Shown: piece by piece, positions 54,411-63,828 of the stretch
Position numbering within the stretch: the first letter of the stretch is position 1
Layout of the letters: each line of letters begins with the position of its first letter
Assembly (NCBI GenBank): GCA_018971775.1
Contig: JAGXAB010000001.1
Location: 124,001 to 188,000 of the forward strand
DNA from: Cyanobacteria bacterium REEB67
GTDB taxonomy: Bacteria > Cyanobacteriota > Vampirovibrionia > Obscuribacterales > Obscuribacteraceae
Reading direction: 5' to 3'
DNA length: 64,000 bases
The notes under the pieces: generated by a model
What the model was told of the DNA's origin: nothing
Seen by the model: only the letters and a program-made list of their open reading frames with translations
Databases searched by the model: none
Program-made: the position numbers and the translations under genes

Positions 54411-55172
54411 TTAGCGCTGGGGCGGCATCTGCGGTCTGGCCGGCACGGGTAGATTGCTGCCGCCTCCGCCGCCATTGTCGCCACCGCCGCCCCTGGTCAT
54501 CTGATTGATTTTAGCTTCAGTCTTGCTGTCGCCGTCAGTGAGCATGACTTTGGAGAGGTGATCGACGATGAAGTCGACACCTTTTACCGAAATCATGAAG
54601 ACGCGTTCGCCCATTTCGACGAGACCTTTTTCGCGCAGATACCAGAAGGCAAATTCGATCAACGGGATGTCGTTGATGTCGAGGATGTCCATGACCATCT
54701 TGGCTGTGGCACCGCCAGTCATCGGCTTTTTCTTGCGCTGGGCAAGGAGAATTTGGAGGATGGCCAGACGCAATTCGACTTCGTCGAAGGAGATACCGGT
54801 CTTGGGAATTTTAGGCAGCGAACCTTTGCCGAAATCATTGCCGCCGGCACCACCGGCTGCACCGGCACCGCCGGTCGGATCGCTTAGCTGCGGCTTGGCT
54901 CCGAGGGACATATCGTAGGCGGCGCGCTTGCCCTCATCGGACAGGGTGCGCCAGGCTTCGGTGATGATACGGAATTTTTCGGCGTTGCCGCTCTCGCTGT
55001 TGTCCGGGTGATACATGGCGGCGAGGAAACGGTAAGCGTAGCGGATGATAGTCGGGTGCGCGTCTCTATCGACTTGCAGGAGCTCGTAAAAATTGATCGG
55101 CTTCGGTGCCGCCGGTCTAGGCGGCTGGCCCGGCTGTCCTGGCTGTTGCTGACCTGGTTGTTGGTACGTCAT
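54411..55172 (-). CDS. J-domain protein with Gly-rich linker and helical domain
   Basis: A 253-residue protein. A Gln/Pro/Gly leader (residues 1-25) precedes a J domain (NFYELLQVDRDAHPTIIRYAY, HPD at 55-57, AWRTLSDEGKRAAYD). A Gly/Ala linker follows and then an ordered domain of about 90 residues that looks like a winged helix (LRLAILQILLAQRKKKPMTGG, FAFWYLREKGLVEMGERVF). The C-terminus is Gly/Pro-rich. It is 2 bp from the acyl-CoA dehydrogenase stop, which suggests co-transcription. Confidence 0.8.
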   Translation of the reverse strand: MTYQQPGQQQPGQPGQPPRPAAPKPINFYELLQVDRDAHPTIIRYAYRFLAAMYHPDNSESGNAEKFRIITEAWRTLSDEGKRAAYDMSLGAKPQLSDPTGGAGAAGGAGGNDFGKGSLPKIPKTGISFDEVELRLAILQILLAQRKKKPMTGGATAKMVMDILDINDIPLIEFAFWYLREKGLVEMGERVFMISVKGVDFIVDHLSKVMLTDGDSKTEAKINQMTRGGGGDNGGGGGSNLPVPARPQMPPQR

Positions 55173-55174
55173 AT

Positions 55175-56356
55175 TTAGAGTCCCTTCAGTACGTTTTGAG
55201 CAATGACCAATCTTTGCACCTCGGAGGTGCCTTCATAAATTTCGGTGATTTTAGCGTCGCGCATATAGCGCTCGACCGGGTAATCAGTGACATAGCCGTA
55301 ACCGCCAAAAATCTGCACACACTTTGTCGTGTTGCGCATGGCCATTTCGGAGGCGAAAAGTTTGGCGTGGGCCGCGTATTTTGTGAATTTTTCACCGCTG
55401 TCCTGGGCGACTGAGGCGTTATAAACGAGCAGTCGAGCGGCGTCTATCTCGGTCTGCATTTCCGCCATCATAAATTGTATGGCCTGGAAATTATTGATCG
55501 TCTTACCGAAGGCGACTCTTTCCTTGGTATAGCGGAAACAATGATCCCAGGCGCCCTGGGCGATACCGACAGCCTGAGCGCCTATACCGATCCGGCCGCC
55601 GTCGAGTGTAATCATTGCTACAGAGAAGCCGTCGCCGACATCACCGAGCATATTTTCGACAGGCACAGGCGTGTCTTCAAAATTGATCTGGCAGGTCGAT
55701 GAACCCTTGATGCCGAGCTTGTCTTCGAGCTTGCCGAAGGTAAAGCCGGGAGAACCTTTCTCGACGATCAATGCCACGAGACCTTTGTGCTTGAGCGCCT
55801 GGTCGGTCTGAGCGATGACGATGTAATAATCGGCTTCGACACCGTTGGTAATCCAATTTTTAGAACCGTTCAAAATAAATTGATTGCCGGTGCGCACCGC
55901 CATGCATTTGGCCGAAGCTGCGTCAGAGCCGCTGCCCGGCTCGGAGAGGGCGAAAGCACCCATCTTTTTACCCTGGCACATCGGCGGTAAGAAACGCATT
56001 TTTTGCTCTTCATTACCGAGCACATAGATAGGTTTGGCGCAAAGCGAGACGTGGGCCGAATACATTACCGAGGTTGTGGCGCAAGCGCTGGCCAGTTCCT
56101 CGACGACGATGGCGTAGGAGACATTGTCGAGACCGGCTCCGCCGTATTGTTCGGGGAAGGGCAGGCCGCAGAGATCGGAGGCGGCGAGCAGATTCCAGTT
56201 TTCGCGCGGGAAGCGATGCTTCTGGTCGATTTCGGCGGCGCGCGGCGCAAATTCGGCCTGGGCCATTTCGCGGATCGTTTCTCTAATCAGTTGTTGCTCT
56301 TCTGATAATTTGAAACTTGTCGGTAATTCAGCGGCAATATTATGAGCGGTCAACAT
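55175..56356 (-). CDS. Short/medium-chain acyl-CoA dehydrogenase
   Basis: A 393-residue flavoenzyme of fatty-acid oxidation or butyrate metabolism. FAD and substrate motifs are AFALSEPGSGSDAAS, KNWITNGVEADYYIV, RIGIGAQAVGIAQGAWD and RVAFGKTINNFQAIQFMMAEM. The catalytic base is Glu in IYEGTSEVQRLVIA (about residue 375). It is full length. A J-domain gene follows by 2 bp on the same strand. Confidence 0.95.
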   Translation of the reverse strand: MLTAHNIAAELPTSFKLSEEQQLIRETIREMAQAEFAPRAAEIDQKHRFPRENWNLLAASDLCGLPFPEQYGGAGLDNVSYAIVVEELASACATTSVMYSAHVSLCAKPIYVLGNEEQKMRFLPPMCQGKKMGAFALSEPGSGSDAASAKCMAVRTGNQFILNGSKNWITNGVEADYYIVIAQTDQALKHKGLVALIVEKGSPGFTFGKLEDKLGIKGSSTCQINFEDTPVPVENMLGDVGDGFSVAMITLDGGRIGIGAQAVGIAQGAWDHCFRYTKERVAFGKTINNFQAIQFMMAEMQTEIDAARLLVYNASVAQDSGEKFTKYAAHAKLFASEMAMRNTTKCVQIFGGYGYVTDYPVERYMRDAKITEIYEGTSEVQRLVIAQNVLKGL

Positions 56357-56593
56357 TTGTCACCCTGCAAATCTTGGGAATGAACTCATGGCTATGAGGG
56401 ACGAAAGCCAGCCGCGCCTTAAATTAAGCAAGCTGTGCCTGGCCTTTAGAGCCTGATCATAGCACCTGAAAGGGCCGCCTGGTACGAGCCGGACTAGCTC
56501 TTGGCGATCTGGTTTTCTGCCCCTGACAGGCTGGCCGCGCTCCTCTTTTTTTCCGGTGATGTTGTAGAGTATTGCTTTACCTGTCTTTTAGAT

Positions 56594-58168
56594 ATGAACT
56601 ATAAAATGAATGACGCGGATATCAAGGTCCTCTACGTAGAAGATTCCAGAAGCTCGAATGCGCCCCTGCGCGAGGCCCTGAAGAATGAAGGGCTGACGAT
56701 TTCTTTTTGCGGCGGCGGCTTCGACGCCCTCGACGAATTGTCGGTCGACGGTGCCGATATCGTCGTCGCCAGCACCTCGCTCGGCGATTTGAACGGCTTT
56801 CAGGTGGCATCCTTGATTAAATCAAGCGAAAACACCGAGCAATTGCCGGTGGTTCTCCTGGAAGACAAGCATTCGGCGATCGATGATTTCTGGAATAAGC
56901 CGGCACGCTGTGATCTTTTTGTCAGCATAGACGATCTCAAAGACCCGAAGGGTGTGGCCGAATCGATTAAGGCCCTCGCTGAAGCGGCTCGCAATGAAGG
57001 TTGGGAACGCAAACGCGGTACGAGCGTGCTGGTGCCTACCCAGGGCTTCTCCTCCAATCGTTTGATGGAGAGTTATAGCAGCCTGCTCGACGACCTCCTG
57101 CTCGAGCGCATGGTCAATCGTCTGGCCCGCAAGCTTACGGCCATGGTCGAGCCCCGTACCCAGTTTCTCGACGCATTTTTTGAGCTGGTCGGCAAATTAT
57201 TCAAGCCGGAGGTAACCGGTCTGGTTGTCGCCGATTTGAACAATCCCTGGGCCTCTCTCAGTTTTACCGGTAATACCTCAAAAACTGCCTATGATCAGGT
57301 CGTCGAGCAAGCCCTGGCCCAACTCAATATTGGCAATAGTCTCAGTATTGAGGCACGCGGTTATGAACAAAGCCAGAGCCAGACCGACGAGTCAGGCAGT
57401 GCCAATGGTGATGGCGATAAGCCTGAATCTGCGGGTAAGCAAAATCAGACCGGCGAAAAGTCAATCGAAAGCTTCGGCACCTTCGAAGTGTTGCCCGTCG
57501 GCAGCGAGAAGCAGGGCCTTGGCGCTCTTGTTTTCGGCACGAGCGAAGCGGGTGGCTTCAGCTCTTCGGCAAAAGCCTTCATGACTTTGCTTACCCAGGA
57601 GCTCAAGCCGGTGATTCAGCTCTTGCTCGCTAAGCAGGAAATCGAAGTATTGCATTCGCGCGAACAATATCGCGCCGCTATCGATTCGCTCACCGGTCTC
57701 TATAATCTCGAATTTCTGGTCGGCTTTTTGCAGCAGCAATTGCTGTTCTCCTTCCGTCAGCGCTTGCCTGTTGGCATGGTAATTATCGACCTCGATAATT
57801 TCTCCTCGATCAATCAAGATTATGGCTATGAATTTGGTGATTCGGTTTTGACCACCGTCGCTAACCGTTTGCTCAACATCACCAGATCAAGTGATTTACT
57901 GGCCCGCTACGGCGGCGATCAATTTGCCGTCGTCCTGCCCAATACCGATGAGGCGGGCGCTAAAGTGCTCGCCGAAAAAGTGCGCACCGAAATCGAAGTG
58001 CTCGATTTTAGTCAGGAGAACGCCAGACGCGCACCAAAAGTGACGGTATCTGTGGGTTGCGCCTGCTTCAACATGGAAGATCTCAATCCAGAGACGATTT
58101 TGCGAGATGCTAAAGTTGCCCTGCGTGCCGCTAAAGACGCCGGCCGCAACCGCATCGCTACGGCCTGA
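56594..58168 (+). CDS. Degenerate receiver-GGDEF protein
   Basis: A 524-residue protein: an N-terminal receiver-like domain (IKVLYVEDSRSSNAPLREAL) in which the usual phospho-acceptor Asp is Ser60 (ADIVVASTSL). A middle region with a GAF-like fold (about 180-370) contains a disordered Gln/Ser/Gly stretch. The C-terminal GGDEF domain carries RYGGDQF at about 440, i.e. Glu to Gln in the catalytic position. It may therefore bind GTP or c-di-GMP without making it. ATG 56594 (MNYKMNDADIKV) or ATG 56606 is the start; the upstream frame is not receiver-like. Confidence 0.75.
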   Translation: MNYKMNDADIKVLYVEDSRSSNAPLREALKNEGLTISFCGGGFDALDELSVDGADIVVASTSLGDLNGFQVASLIKSSENTEQLPVVLLEDKHSAIDDFWNKPARCDLFVSIDDLKDPKGVAESIKALAEAARNEGWERKRGTSVLVPTQGFSSNRLMESYSSLLDDLLLERMVNRLARKLTAMVEPRTQFLDAFFELVGKLFKPEVTGLVVADLNNPWASLSFTGNTSKTAYDQVVEQALAQLNIGNSLSIEARGYEQSQSQTDESGSANGDGDKPESAGKQNQTGEKSIESFGTFEVLPVGSEKQGLGALVFGTSEAGGFSSSAKAFMTLLTQELKPVIQLLLAKQEIEVLHSREQYRAAIDSLTGLYNLEFLVGFLQQQLLFSFRQRLPVGMVIIDLDNFSSINQDYGYEFGDSVLTTVANRLLNITRSSDLLARYGGDQFAVVLPNTDEAGAKVLAEKVRTEIEVLDFSQENARRAPKVTVSVGCACFNMEDLNPETILRDAKVALRAAKDAGRNRIATA

Positions 58169-58195
58169 TTGCTTTTAGACTCAACGCGAGGAATT

Positions 58196-59467
58196 TTAGC
58201 GGCAAGGGTAAGCGGTCGTCATAGTCATCTGTTCATAGAATCGATCGATGCTGTCAACCAGCGCCGACTCCTCCGTACCCATCAGCAAAGCCAGTGCCAT
58301 TGCTGCTCCCGCTCCGACACCTTCTTTGACGTGGCCCTCTTCGTAAGCACGCAGGCCTGCATGTCCGCTGCTGGAAAAATCCGGACATGCCGCCACATAT
58401 GGTGCGTCGATCAATTCGGCCAGTTTTTTTGTGTCGGCAAAGGGATCGAAGGCGACCCATTTTGTGGTGATCACGATCAGATGTCGCTCGAGCAAGGCGG
58501 TGAGCTTCTTGCCCTGCGCGCCATCGGCAGTGGCCATGGCTCTGACCAGAGCATAGACGGCAAGCATCTGTGAACCACCGGCCAGTATGATTGGCTGCGG
58601 TGTATCGTTAAGTGAATCAGCCGAGGCCGCTTCTTTACCGGCCGCGAGCAAGCGACCGATGACGAAGCCGCAGGCAAAAGCCTGCATCGGATCGCCTGCA
58701 TAAGCAACTGCTAAAAGTGGCCGGCGGAGGCAGTTCGCGACCAAATCTGTGCGATTGATTTTCAGTCTCTGGCCCAGATTGTCCAGGGCCTCCTTGACGA
58801 GCAACGCCTTGCCGCTGGCGCGAGTACCTTGAATGCTACTCGAAAGCAGGTTGTCCGCCTCCACTCCCAGTAATTTCAAAACTCCTAGTGCTGTGGTTGT
58901 GCCACCGGGGACGCATTCAGCCAGGGCTGTCAGTGTCTTTTGGCTTCGTTCTTCCTGGCCCATCGCCAGACCCCGGTTGAAGAGCATTTCGACGAGAGTG
59001 AGATCAAGGCTTTCCGTTTGCGTGAAAAGCCTGGCCGGTCTGCCTCCCAGGCTGATGTAACGGGGGGCGACCTGGTTCTGCTTGCCTTCTAACGCTGTCG
59101 GAGCCAGGGAGGATGACACTGGCGCTAGGGCTGGTGCTGCGAAAGTACCGCAGTCGACAATCTGTAAGGTATGCACGATTTTGCTCAAGGCTGCCCTGGT
59201 CAGCACCACGGGTGATGTCACGCCCGCCGGTGAACTTGGCAGAGTTGCACCAGAGGCGGTGCCATCTCCAAGCAGGGCTTCGGCGTCCAGCTGGGGCGTG
59301 AGCCTCCGCGATGCGGCGTCTGCTCCTGCCGCCGAGATATTGTCCAGATCGCTTATCTCGGTCGCTCCGAGGGCCAGGACAAACTCCGTACTGACCGCCT
59401 TTCTAATGTCATCGATGATCTTAGCGGCGCGCTCTGCGCAATTGCCTTCACTTATGATCTTGATCAT
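58196..59467 (-). CDS. CobT-family nicotinate-nucleotide phosphoribosyltransferase-like protein
   Basis: A 423-residue protein of the CobT/TIGR00303-like type common in cyanobacteria. The signature is AECVPGGTTTALGVLKLLGVEADN, plus RPLLAVAYAGDPMQAFACGF, PIILAGGSQMLAVYALV and WVAFDPFADTKKLAELI. CobT activates dimethylbenzimidazole for the lower ligand of cobalamin; this group may have another substrate. ATG 59467 lies 1 bp after the stop of a membrane protein gene, so the two form an operon. No other cobalamin gene is in the window. Confidence 0.75.
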   Translation of the reverse strand: MIKIISEGNCAERAAKIIDDIRKAVSTEFVLALGATEISDLDNISAAGADAASRRLTPQLDAEALLGDGTASGATLPSSPAGVTSPVVLTRAALSKIVHTLQIVDCGTFAAPALAPVSSSLAPTALEGKQNQVAPRYISLGGRPARLFTQTESLDLTLVEMLFNRGLAMGQEERSQKTLTALAECVPGGTTTALGVLKLLGVEADNLLSSSIQGTRASGKALLVKEALDNLGQRLKINRTDLVANCLRRPLLAVAYAGDPMQAFACGFVIGRLLAAGKEAASADSLNDTPQPIILAGGSQMLAVYALVRAMATADGAQGKKLTALLERHLIVITTKWVAFDPFADTKKLAELIDAPYVAACPDFSSSGHAGLRAYEEGHVKEGVGAGAAMALALLMGTEESALVDSIDRFYEQMTMTTAYPCR

Positions 59468-59468
59468 G

Positions 59469-60527
59469 TCAGACTTCCGACGACGTCTCTGGCAACGATG
59501 GAAAGGGTGTTTCCGCTGATCCTTCCGGCCCTGATTGGGTAGGCGTTTCCGGCGCTTGCACAGGCGCTGTGATGACGGCATCGCGCACTACTTCGAAGAG
59601 CATGGCGGTGCAGAGCGGATAGACGATGAAACCGGCGATCACCTGCCAGGTCTCCCAGCCCAGTTGCTGGTAGAGATTGCCGGGGGTGGCCCAGGCCGTA
59701 TTGGCGTTGAAGAGACCAATCGCTACATAAGGTGTCGTCAAAACCGTGCTCAGTGCAGTCGTCACCCCGGTCATCACCGACATGAGCAGAGCGCTTGTGA
59801 GACCGAGCTGGAGCGAAAAAGCAATCGCCTTGCCTACGGTGCGCTCGAACATAATGGCCACCGCCACGCTTACTACCGAATAGTTAGAGAGAATGACAAA
59901 AATGACGGCCGTGACTAATTGCACCGGCAGAGCCATCGCTCTCATTTCCGGAGGGATGGTCAGGCTTGTGGTATCGGGGGCGAGGAGCACGCTGGAAAAA
60001 AGGAAGGTAGCGCAAAATGTCAGGATCAAGGGCAGACAGATCAGAGCTTCGAGAAGGAGCACTTTTGTCAGATAGCCCTGGTGCGCTTTGAGATCGACGG
60101 CGGCGCTCAAGAAAGCTTGCTCGATTTTCTTGCTATAGTCCGCAGCCCGGGTTTCAGCGACATTTGCCGGCAGGGGGAAAACTAAAAAGGCACGCGTGAA
60201 AGTCATCAGCGATACAAGCAAAAAACTGAATGCAACAATGAAGAGAATGCCGCCTGCAGATAGCCCGGCCAGGCCGGTCAAAAGCTTGGGCAAGAGCTCG
60301 TTGGCGTTGATTGCTTCCTGGCCGGGTTTTTGATTGAGCTCCTGCAGCAGGTTGAGGACAAAAGTAAAAATTATGGCCGCCACGAAAAAGAGAGCCGAAG
60401 GCAGCACCAGTCGGCGCCGAAACTGCCAGGAAAAAAGGAGTACATGGTGCCACCAGGCCGGTGAAAAAAAGCGGGCGAGCACTTTGATGCCGGGAAATAA
60501 CGGTGGTTTGGCCATTGCTTGTGCCAT
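59469..60527 (-). CDS. Polytopic membrane protein of unknown function
   Basis: A 352-residue protein with about six membrane helices: LVLPSALFFVAAIIFTFVL, AGGILFIVAFSFLLVSLMTF, VLLLEALICLPLILTFCATFLF, LVTAVIFVILSNYSVVSVAV, LTSALLMSVMTGVTTAL and IAGFIVYPLCTAMLFEVV. The N-terminus is basic and cytosolic; the C-terminus is a Pro/Ser/Glu-rich tail. No family recognised. It precedes the CobT-family gene with no gap. Confidence 0.65.
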   Translation of the reverse strand: MAQAMAKPPLFPGIKVLARFFSPAWWHHVLLFSWQFRRRLVLPSALFFVAAIIFTFVLNLLQELNQKPGQEAINANELLPKLLTGLAGLSAGGILFIVAFSFLLVSLMTFTRAFLVFPLPANVAETRAADYSKKIEQAFLSAAVDLKAHQGYLTKVLLLEALICLPLILTFCATFLFSSVLLAPDTTSLTIPPEMRAMALPVQLVTAVIFVILSNYSVVSVAVAIMFERTVGKAIAFSLQLGLTSALLMSVMTGVTTALSTVLTTPYVAIGLFNANTAWATPGNLYQQLGWETWQVIAGFIVYPLCTAMLFEVVRDAVITAPVQAPETPTQSGPEGSAETPFPSLPETSSEV

Positions 60528-60594
60528 TGCTCGCTCCAGCCAGGGGGCGCGCCGGTAGAAGATTGCGATCGTCAGGCAACGAACTGCAGGTCTA

Positions 60595-60613
60595 AGACCG
60601 ATGCTGTCGGTCT
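60595..60613. other. Small inverted repeat
   Basis: AGACCGA and TCGGTCT around a TGCTG loop, in the 146-bp gap between two minus-strand genes. No T-run; a possible hairpin in the 3' end of the 951-residue gene transcript. Confidence 0.35.
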
Positions 60614-60673
60614 AGTTCTACCATTTTGATCGCTGGAAGCGGGCGTTATTTAGACAATTAAGTAACGACTTTA

Positions 60674-63529
60674 TCAGTAGTTGTCAGTGCCGACGGGAGC
60701 AACAGGGCGCGGCCGCGGCGGGGCGAAACGTCTGAGGATGTCGACGAAATTGAGGCCGGGCTTGATGCCTTCCGGCACGTCACCGATGGTGAATTCGACG
60801 CTCTTTTTGTAGACCGGCTTGCCATTAGTGAAGCGATCGCCAAGGGGTACAGGTTTGCCGTTTTCATAAAGCGGTCGCAGTACAACTGCACCGGCAATCT
60901 GGTCGTGCAGCTGTTCGAAGCGGTGCAGACCGCCTCCGTCTGCTCCGACGCCGCCGTCCTGGAGGCGCGATACTTCGATGAAATAAGGCGATGTGCCTTT
61001 GTCCGGGCCGATGTATTTGCCTTCATGGTTGACGAGAATGATCGAGCCGTCGCTGGGCAGGGCCGAATTGTCGAGACGATTGATGATTTCAGCGAGGGTG
61101 GGCTGGCGCTCGGCTCTTTCGGCGATTTGCTTGGCGCGCGAATCGTCCAGGAGAGAGACCTTGCCTTCCAGGTGTTTTTTCACTTCCGAAAATCTCAACT
61201 CGGGCGAACCGTTGCGACTGGAGCGGGTGGGCTCGGGTAGATCCGGGAGCTGTTCTTTATAGCCTCGGTAGGATGTGGGCAAACGCCCCATCATCGACTC
61301 GACATCGGCCAGGGCTTGTTCGGTCACGCCCTCGCGGGTGCGCATGTCCGGGGTTTCGGCCATTTGTTTGGAGGTCGAACGCGCGTACTGAAGCACCGCC
61401 TTCAGTGCCCTTGTGTATTTGACTCCGTCTTCTTCCTTCAACTTTGCGTTGACTTCACTGAGGCGCTTTTCCATGTCGGCCTTCACTTCGGTCACCGATG
61501 CGCGGTTAGTCGGACGGTAAATGCCGCCGTCAATTTCGCTCAGTACCTTGGTGCAGTATTCTTTTTCGCGCACCAGTTCATTGCCGCGGATCGCTTTAAA
61601 AGCCGCCTCGCGACTGACCTGTGCTTCGGGCGAGAGGCGCGCCACGCCGGCCTCTAGCCTGGCTTCAGAGATATTGTCGGTTTTTGGTGTTGCTTCTCTG
61701 GCATGAAGAGGTTGCACTTCGCTGACGGCAACATGGTCGGCGACACCGGCGGATTTGATCGGAGCGACTGGCTCGACCGGCTCTACCGCTTTTAGCGGTT
61801 CGACTTTTGCGGCCGGGGTGACGACATCGACGCTTGCTTCTGGCGCTCTGGTGGCTTCGCTGACAATCGAAGCGAGAGTATTTTGATTAGAGGTATGGTC
61901 GCTGAAGCCGGAGGAAGCGGCTGGTGTCTCGGCTTTGGCCGGTGCCTTTGTCTCTTCGACTGCTTTGGCCTTGGCCTCCGGTTTGGCCGCCGGCGGCTCG
62001 AACTGAGCCTGGACAAGTTGGGCCGGATCTTTCACCAGCAAATCAAGTCGGGTGTTATACGAATCGACAATCGGTTTAATTGCTTCTTCCACTGTCTGGC
62101 GGCGCGTTCTCAGCTCGGACATTTGAGCGTTCAGGGCGTCGATTTCGGCCTGGGCCGAAGCAAGTTTGGTCGGTTGATCGGTTCGGGCCTGGGTGAGGGC
62201 ATCTTGCGCTTCCTGCAGGCTTTCCCTGTGGCGGGCGATGGCGTCGGTGCCGCCGTCGATCTTCATTTCGTCATAGCGAGCTTTTTCGGCCAGGAAGTTT
62301 TTGTGTTTGGTCTGGAAATCTTCACGCAGAGCCGGATCAACCGGTGTGCCGTCGGTCGGTTCCTGTTTCTTGAAGGCGGCCTGTTTCTCTTCGAAGAGTA
62401 GATCGAGAGATTTCTTCTTGCCCGGCAATTCGCGGCTGATGCCCTGGGCTTCGGTCAGAGCTTGCTGTCTGATCCGCACTGTTTGCTCTAGATTGCCGAG
62501 ATTCTCGAGCTCGACTTTTTCTCTGGTGGCTTTATTGAGCTTCGGTGTGAGAGCGGCTTCTTCTGTTTTGATTTGAGCGTGCTGCGCTTCCAGGTCGACG
62601 AGCTTAGCGCGGCCGTCGATCAAGTGGGCGTCGTTTTTGACCATTTGCGAGCGGGTGAAAGTGGTCTGGATATCGGCTAGCGAGCCGGATCCTTTTGTCT
62701 TGCCGCTGATGATTTCTTTAGCCGAATCTATAATCGGACTGACCTTGCCGAGGGCGGCACCGTCTTTGCCGGCAAAGGCGACACCGAGCGAGCCGTCCAG
62801 TCCGTGATTGGTGAGCACATGGGCGCCGTTGACCCGACCGTCATGGGCGAGGAAATCGGCGGCACTATTGAATGACGATTTGACACCGGCTGCTGCGTCG
62901 ACATGCCAGTTATTTTTAAGCTCCAGGCCTTTCTTCATACCGATGCCACCGGCGGCGAAGGCAAGGGCTGTGTCGAAGGCGAAGGAGCCTCCATTGGCCG
63001 CGACGATCTGACGGTCGTTGGCCATGTGTTCTTTGCTGTCGAAAGCATCGCCGACTGCATGCATGGTGTTCTGGACACGGCCGCGTTCGTATTCGCTATA
63101 GACCCAGCTTGCGCCCATGGCCACGCCGGCTACAGCCGTGATGCCTCTGCCGATCGGGCCGGCTTTTGCCAGTGCGCCAAGGCCATAGCCGATACCGAGC
63201 GATTCGGCGACGGTCTGAGCCGTATGCAAATTGAGAGAGTTTTTGGCACTGTCGACGATACCATCTTTGAGGCCACCGGCTAAAACCGTGGCGGCTCGTC
63301 CAACACCGTTCATCGTTTCGCTAAGTGATGCGCTGGTATCGGATGCAGTGCTCTTTTGCGAAGTGCTACCGCTGAAAAATTCAGAGGCCAATCTGGCGCT
63401 CGCTTCACGCTGCGATGCGGTGAGGCTGCTGTCGATCTGGTGCGCTTCCGGCCTCAGGGTGCTGGAATCAGCCGAAGGATTGAAAGGACCAGCGGCGTGA
63501 TTCTGTAGGCTCGGGCTTGAGTCTGCCAT
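60674..63529 (-). CDS. 951-residue unknown protein with coiled coil
   Basis: A large protein with no signal peptide. The first ~80 residues are Ser-rich; residues 95-170 hold a Gly-rich hydrophobic stretch (GIGYGLGALAKAGPIGRGITAVAGVAMG); residues about 310-510 are coiled coil (LVDLEAQHAQIKTEEAALTP, AQAEIDALNAQMSELRTRRQ). A Pro/Ala/Glu-rich linker follows (about 515-640), and then two more helical regions and a beta-rich C-terminus (SIILVNHEGKYIGPDKG, FIEVSRLQDGG). I recognise no family. It may be a secreted or surface structural protein; this is inference. Confidence 0.6.
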   Translation of the reverse strand: MADSSPSLQNHAAGPFNPSADSSTLRPEAHQIDSSLTASQREASARLASEFFSGSTSQKSTASDTSASLSETMNGVGRAATVLAGGLKDGIVDSAKNSLNLHTAQTVAESLGIGYGLGALAKAGPIGRGITAVAGVAMGASWVYSEYERGRVQNTMHAVGDAFDSKEHMANDRQIVAANGGSFAFDTALAFAAGGIGMKKGLELKNNWHVDAAAGVKSSFNSAADFLAHDGRVNGAHVLTNHGLDGSLGVAFAGKDGAALGKVSPIIDSAKEIISGKTKGSGSLADIQTTFTRSQMVKNDAHLIDGRAKLVDLEAQHAQIKTEEAALTPKLNKATREKVELENLGNLEQTVRIRQQALTEAQGISRELPGKKKSLDLLFEEKQAAFKKQEPTDGTPVDPALREDFQTKHKNFLAEKARYDEMKIDGGTDAIARHRESLQEAQDALTQARTDQPTKLASAQAEIDALNAQMSELRTRRQTVEEAIKPIVDSYNTRLDLLVKDPAQLVQAQFEPPAAKPEAKAKAVEETKAPAKAETPAASSGFSDHTSNQNTLASIVSEATRAPEASVDVVTPAAKVEPLKAVEPVEPVAPIKSAGVADHVAVSEVQPLHAREATPKTDNISEARLEAGVARLSPEAQVSREAAFKAIRGNELVREKEYCTKVLSEIDGGIYRPTNRASVTEVKADMEKRLSEVNAKLKEEDGVKYTRALKAVLQYARSTSKQMAETPDMRTREGVTEQALADVESMMGRLPTSYRGYKEQLPDLPEPTRSSRNGSPELRFSEVKKHLEGKVSLLDDSRAKQIAERAERQPTLAEIINRLDNSALPSDGSIILVNHEGKYIGPDKGTSPYFIEVSRLQDGGVGADGGGLHRFEQLHDQIAGAVVLRPLYENGKPVPLGDRFTNGKPVYKKSVEFTIGDVPEGIKPGLNFVDILRRFAPPRPRPVAPVGTDNY

Positions 63530-63828
63530 GTGGGGGTCTCCAACTTGGGTCAGCGGGGTTGTGTCTGAATATTAAGGTTCATTCATCAACACGTCGATTG
63601 GGGAAATTACCCCTGAACACGTAGATTTCCCATTAATTCAAGGGAAAAAGTGCTGGCCTGGCGGCAGTGTTGCGCACTAAAAAGACCCCCAAAAATAGCC
63701 TGATTCCTGGGCCTGTCCGGTCTGGCGTTGATCTGCCCAAAACCCGGGCTATTTTTGGCCGGCCAAAATCTTTTATACTGCGCCCTGGCGGAAGATTTAT
63801 CCGGCCCCAAAATACGAAAGGGTCCAAT
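63530..63828. other. Divergent region with long inverted repeats and a -10 element
   Basis: CCAAAAATAGCC (63689-63700) and GGCTATTTTTGG (63747-63758) are perfect 12-bp arms around a 46-base loop that itself has TGGGC/GCCCA. TTTTGGCCGGCCAAAA at 63753-63768 is a 16-bp palindrome sharing the right arm. A -10 like TATACT follows at 63774-63779. The left half, next to the 951-residue gene start, shows nothing notable. Confidence 0.6.
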
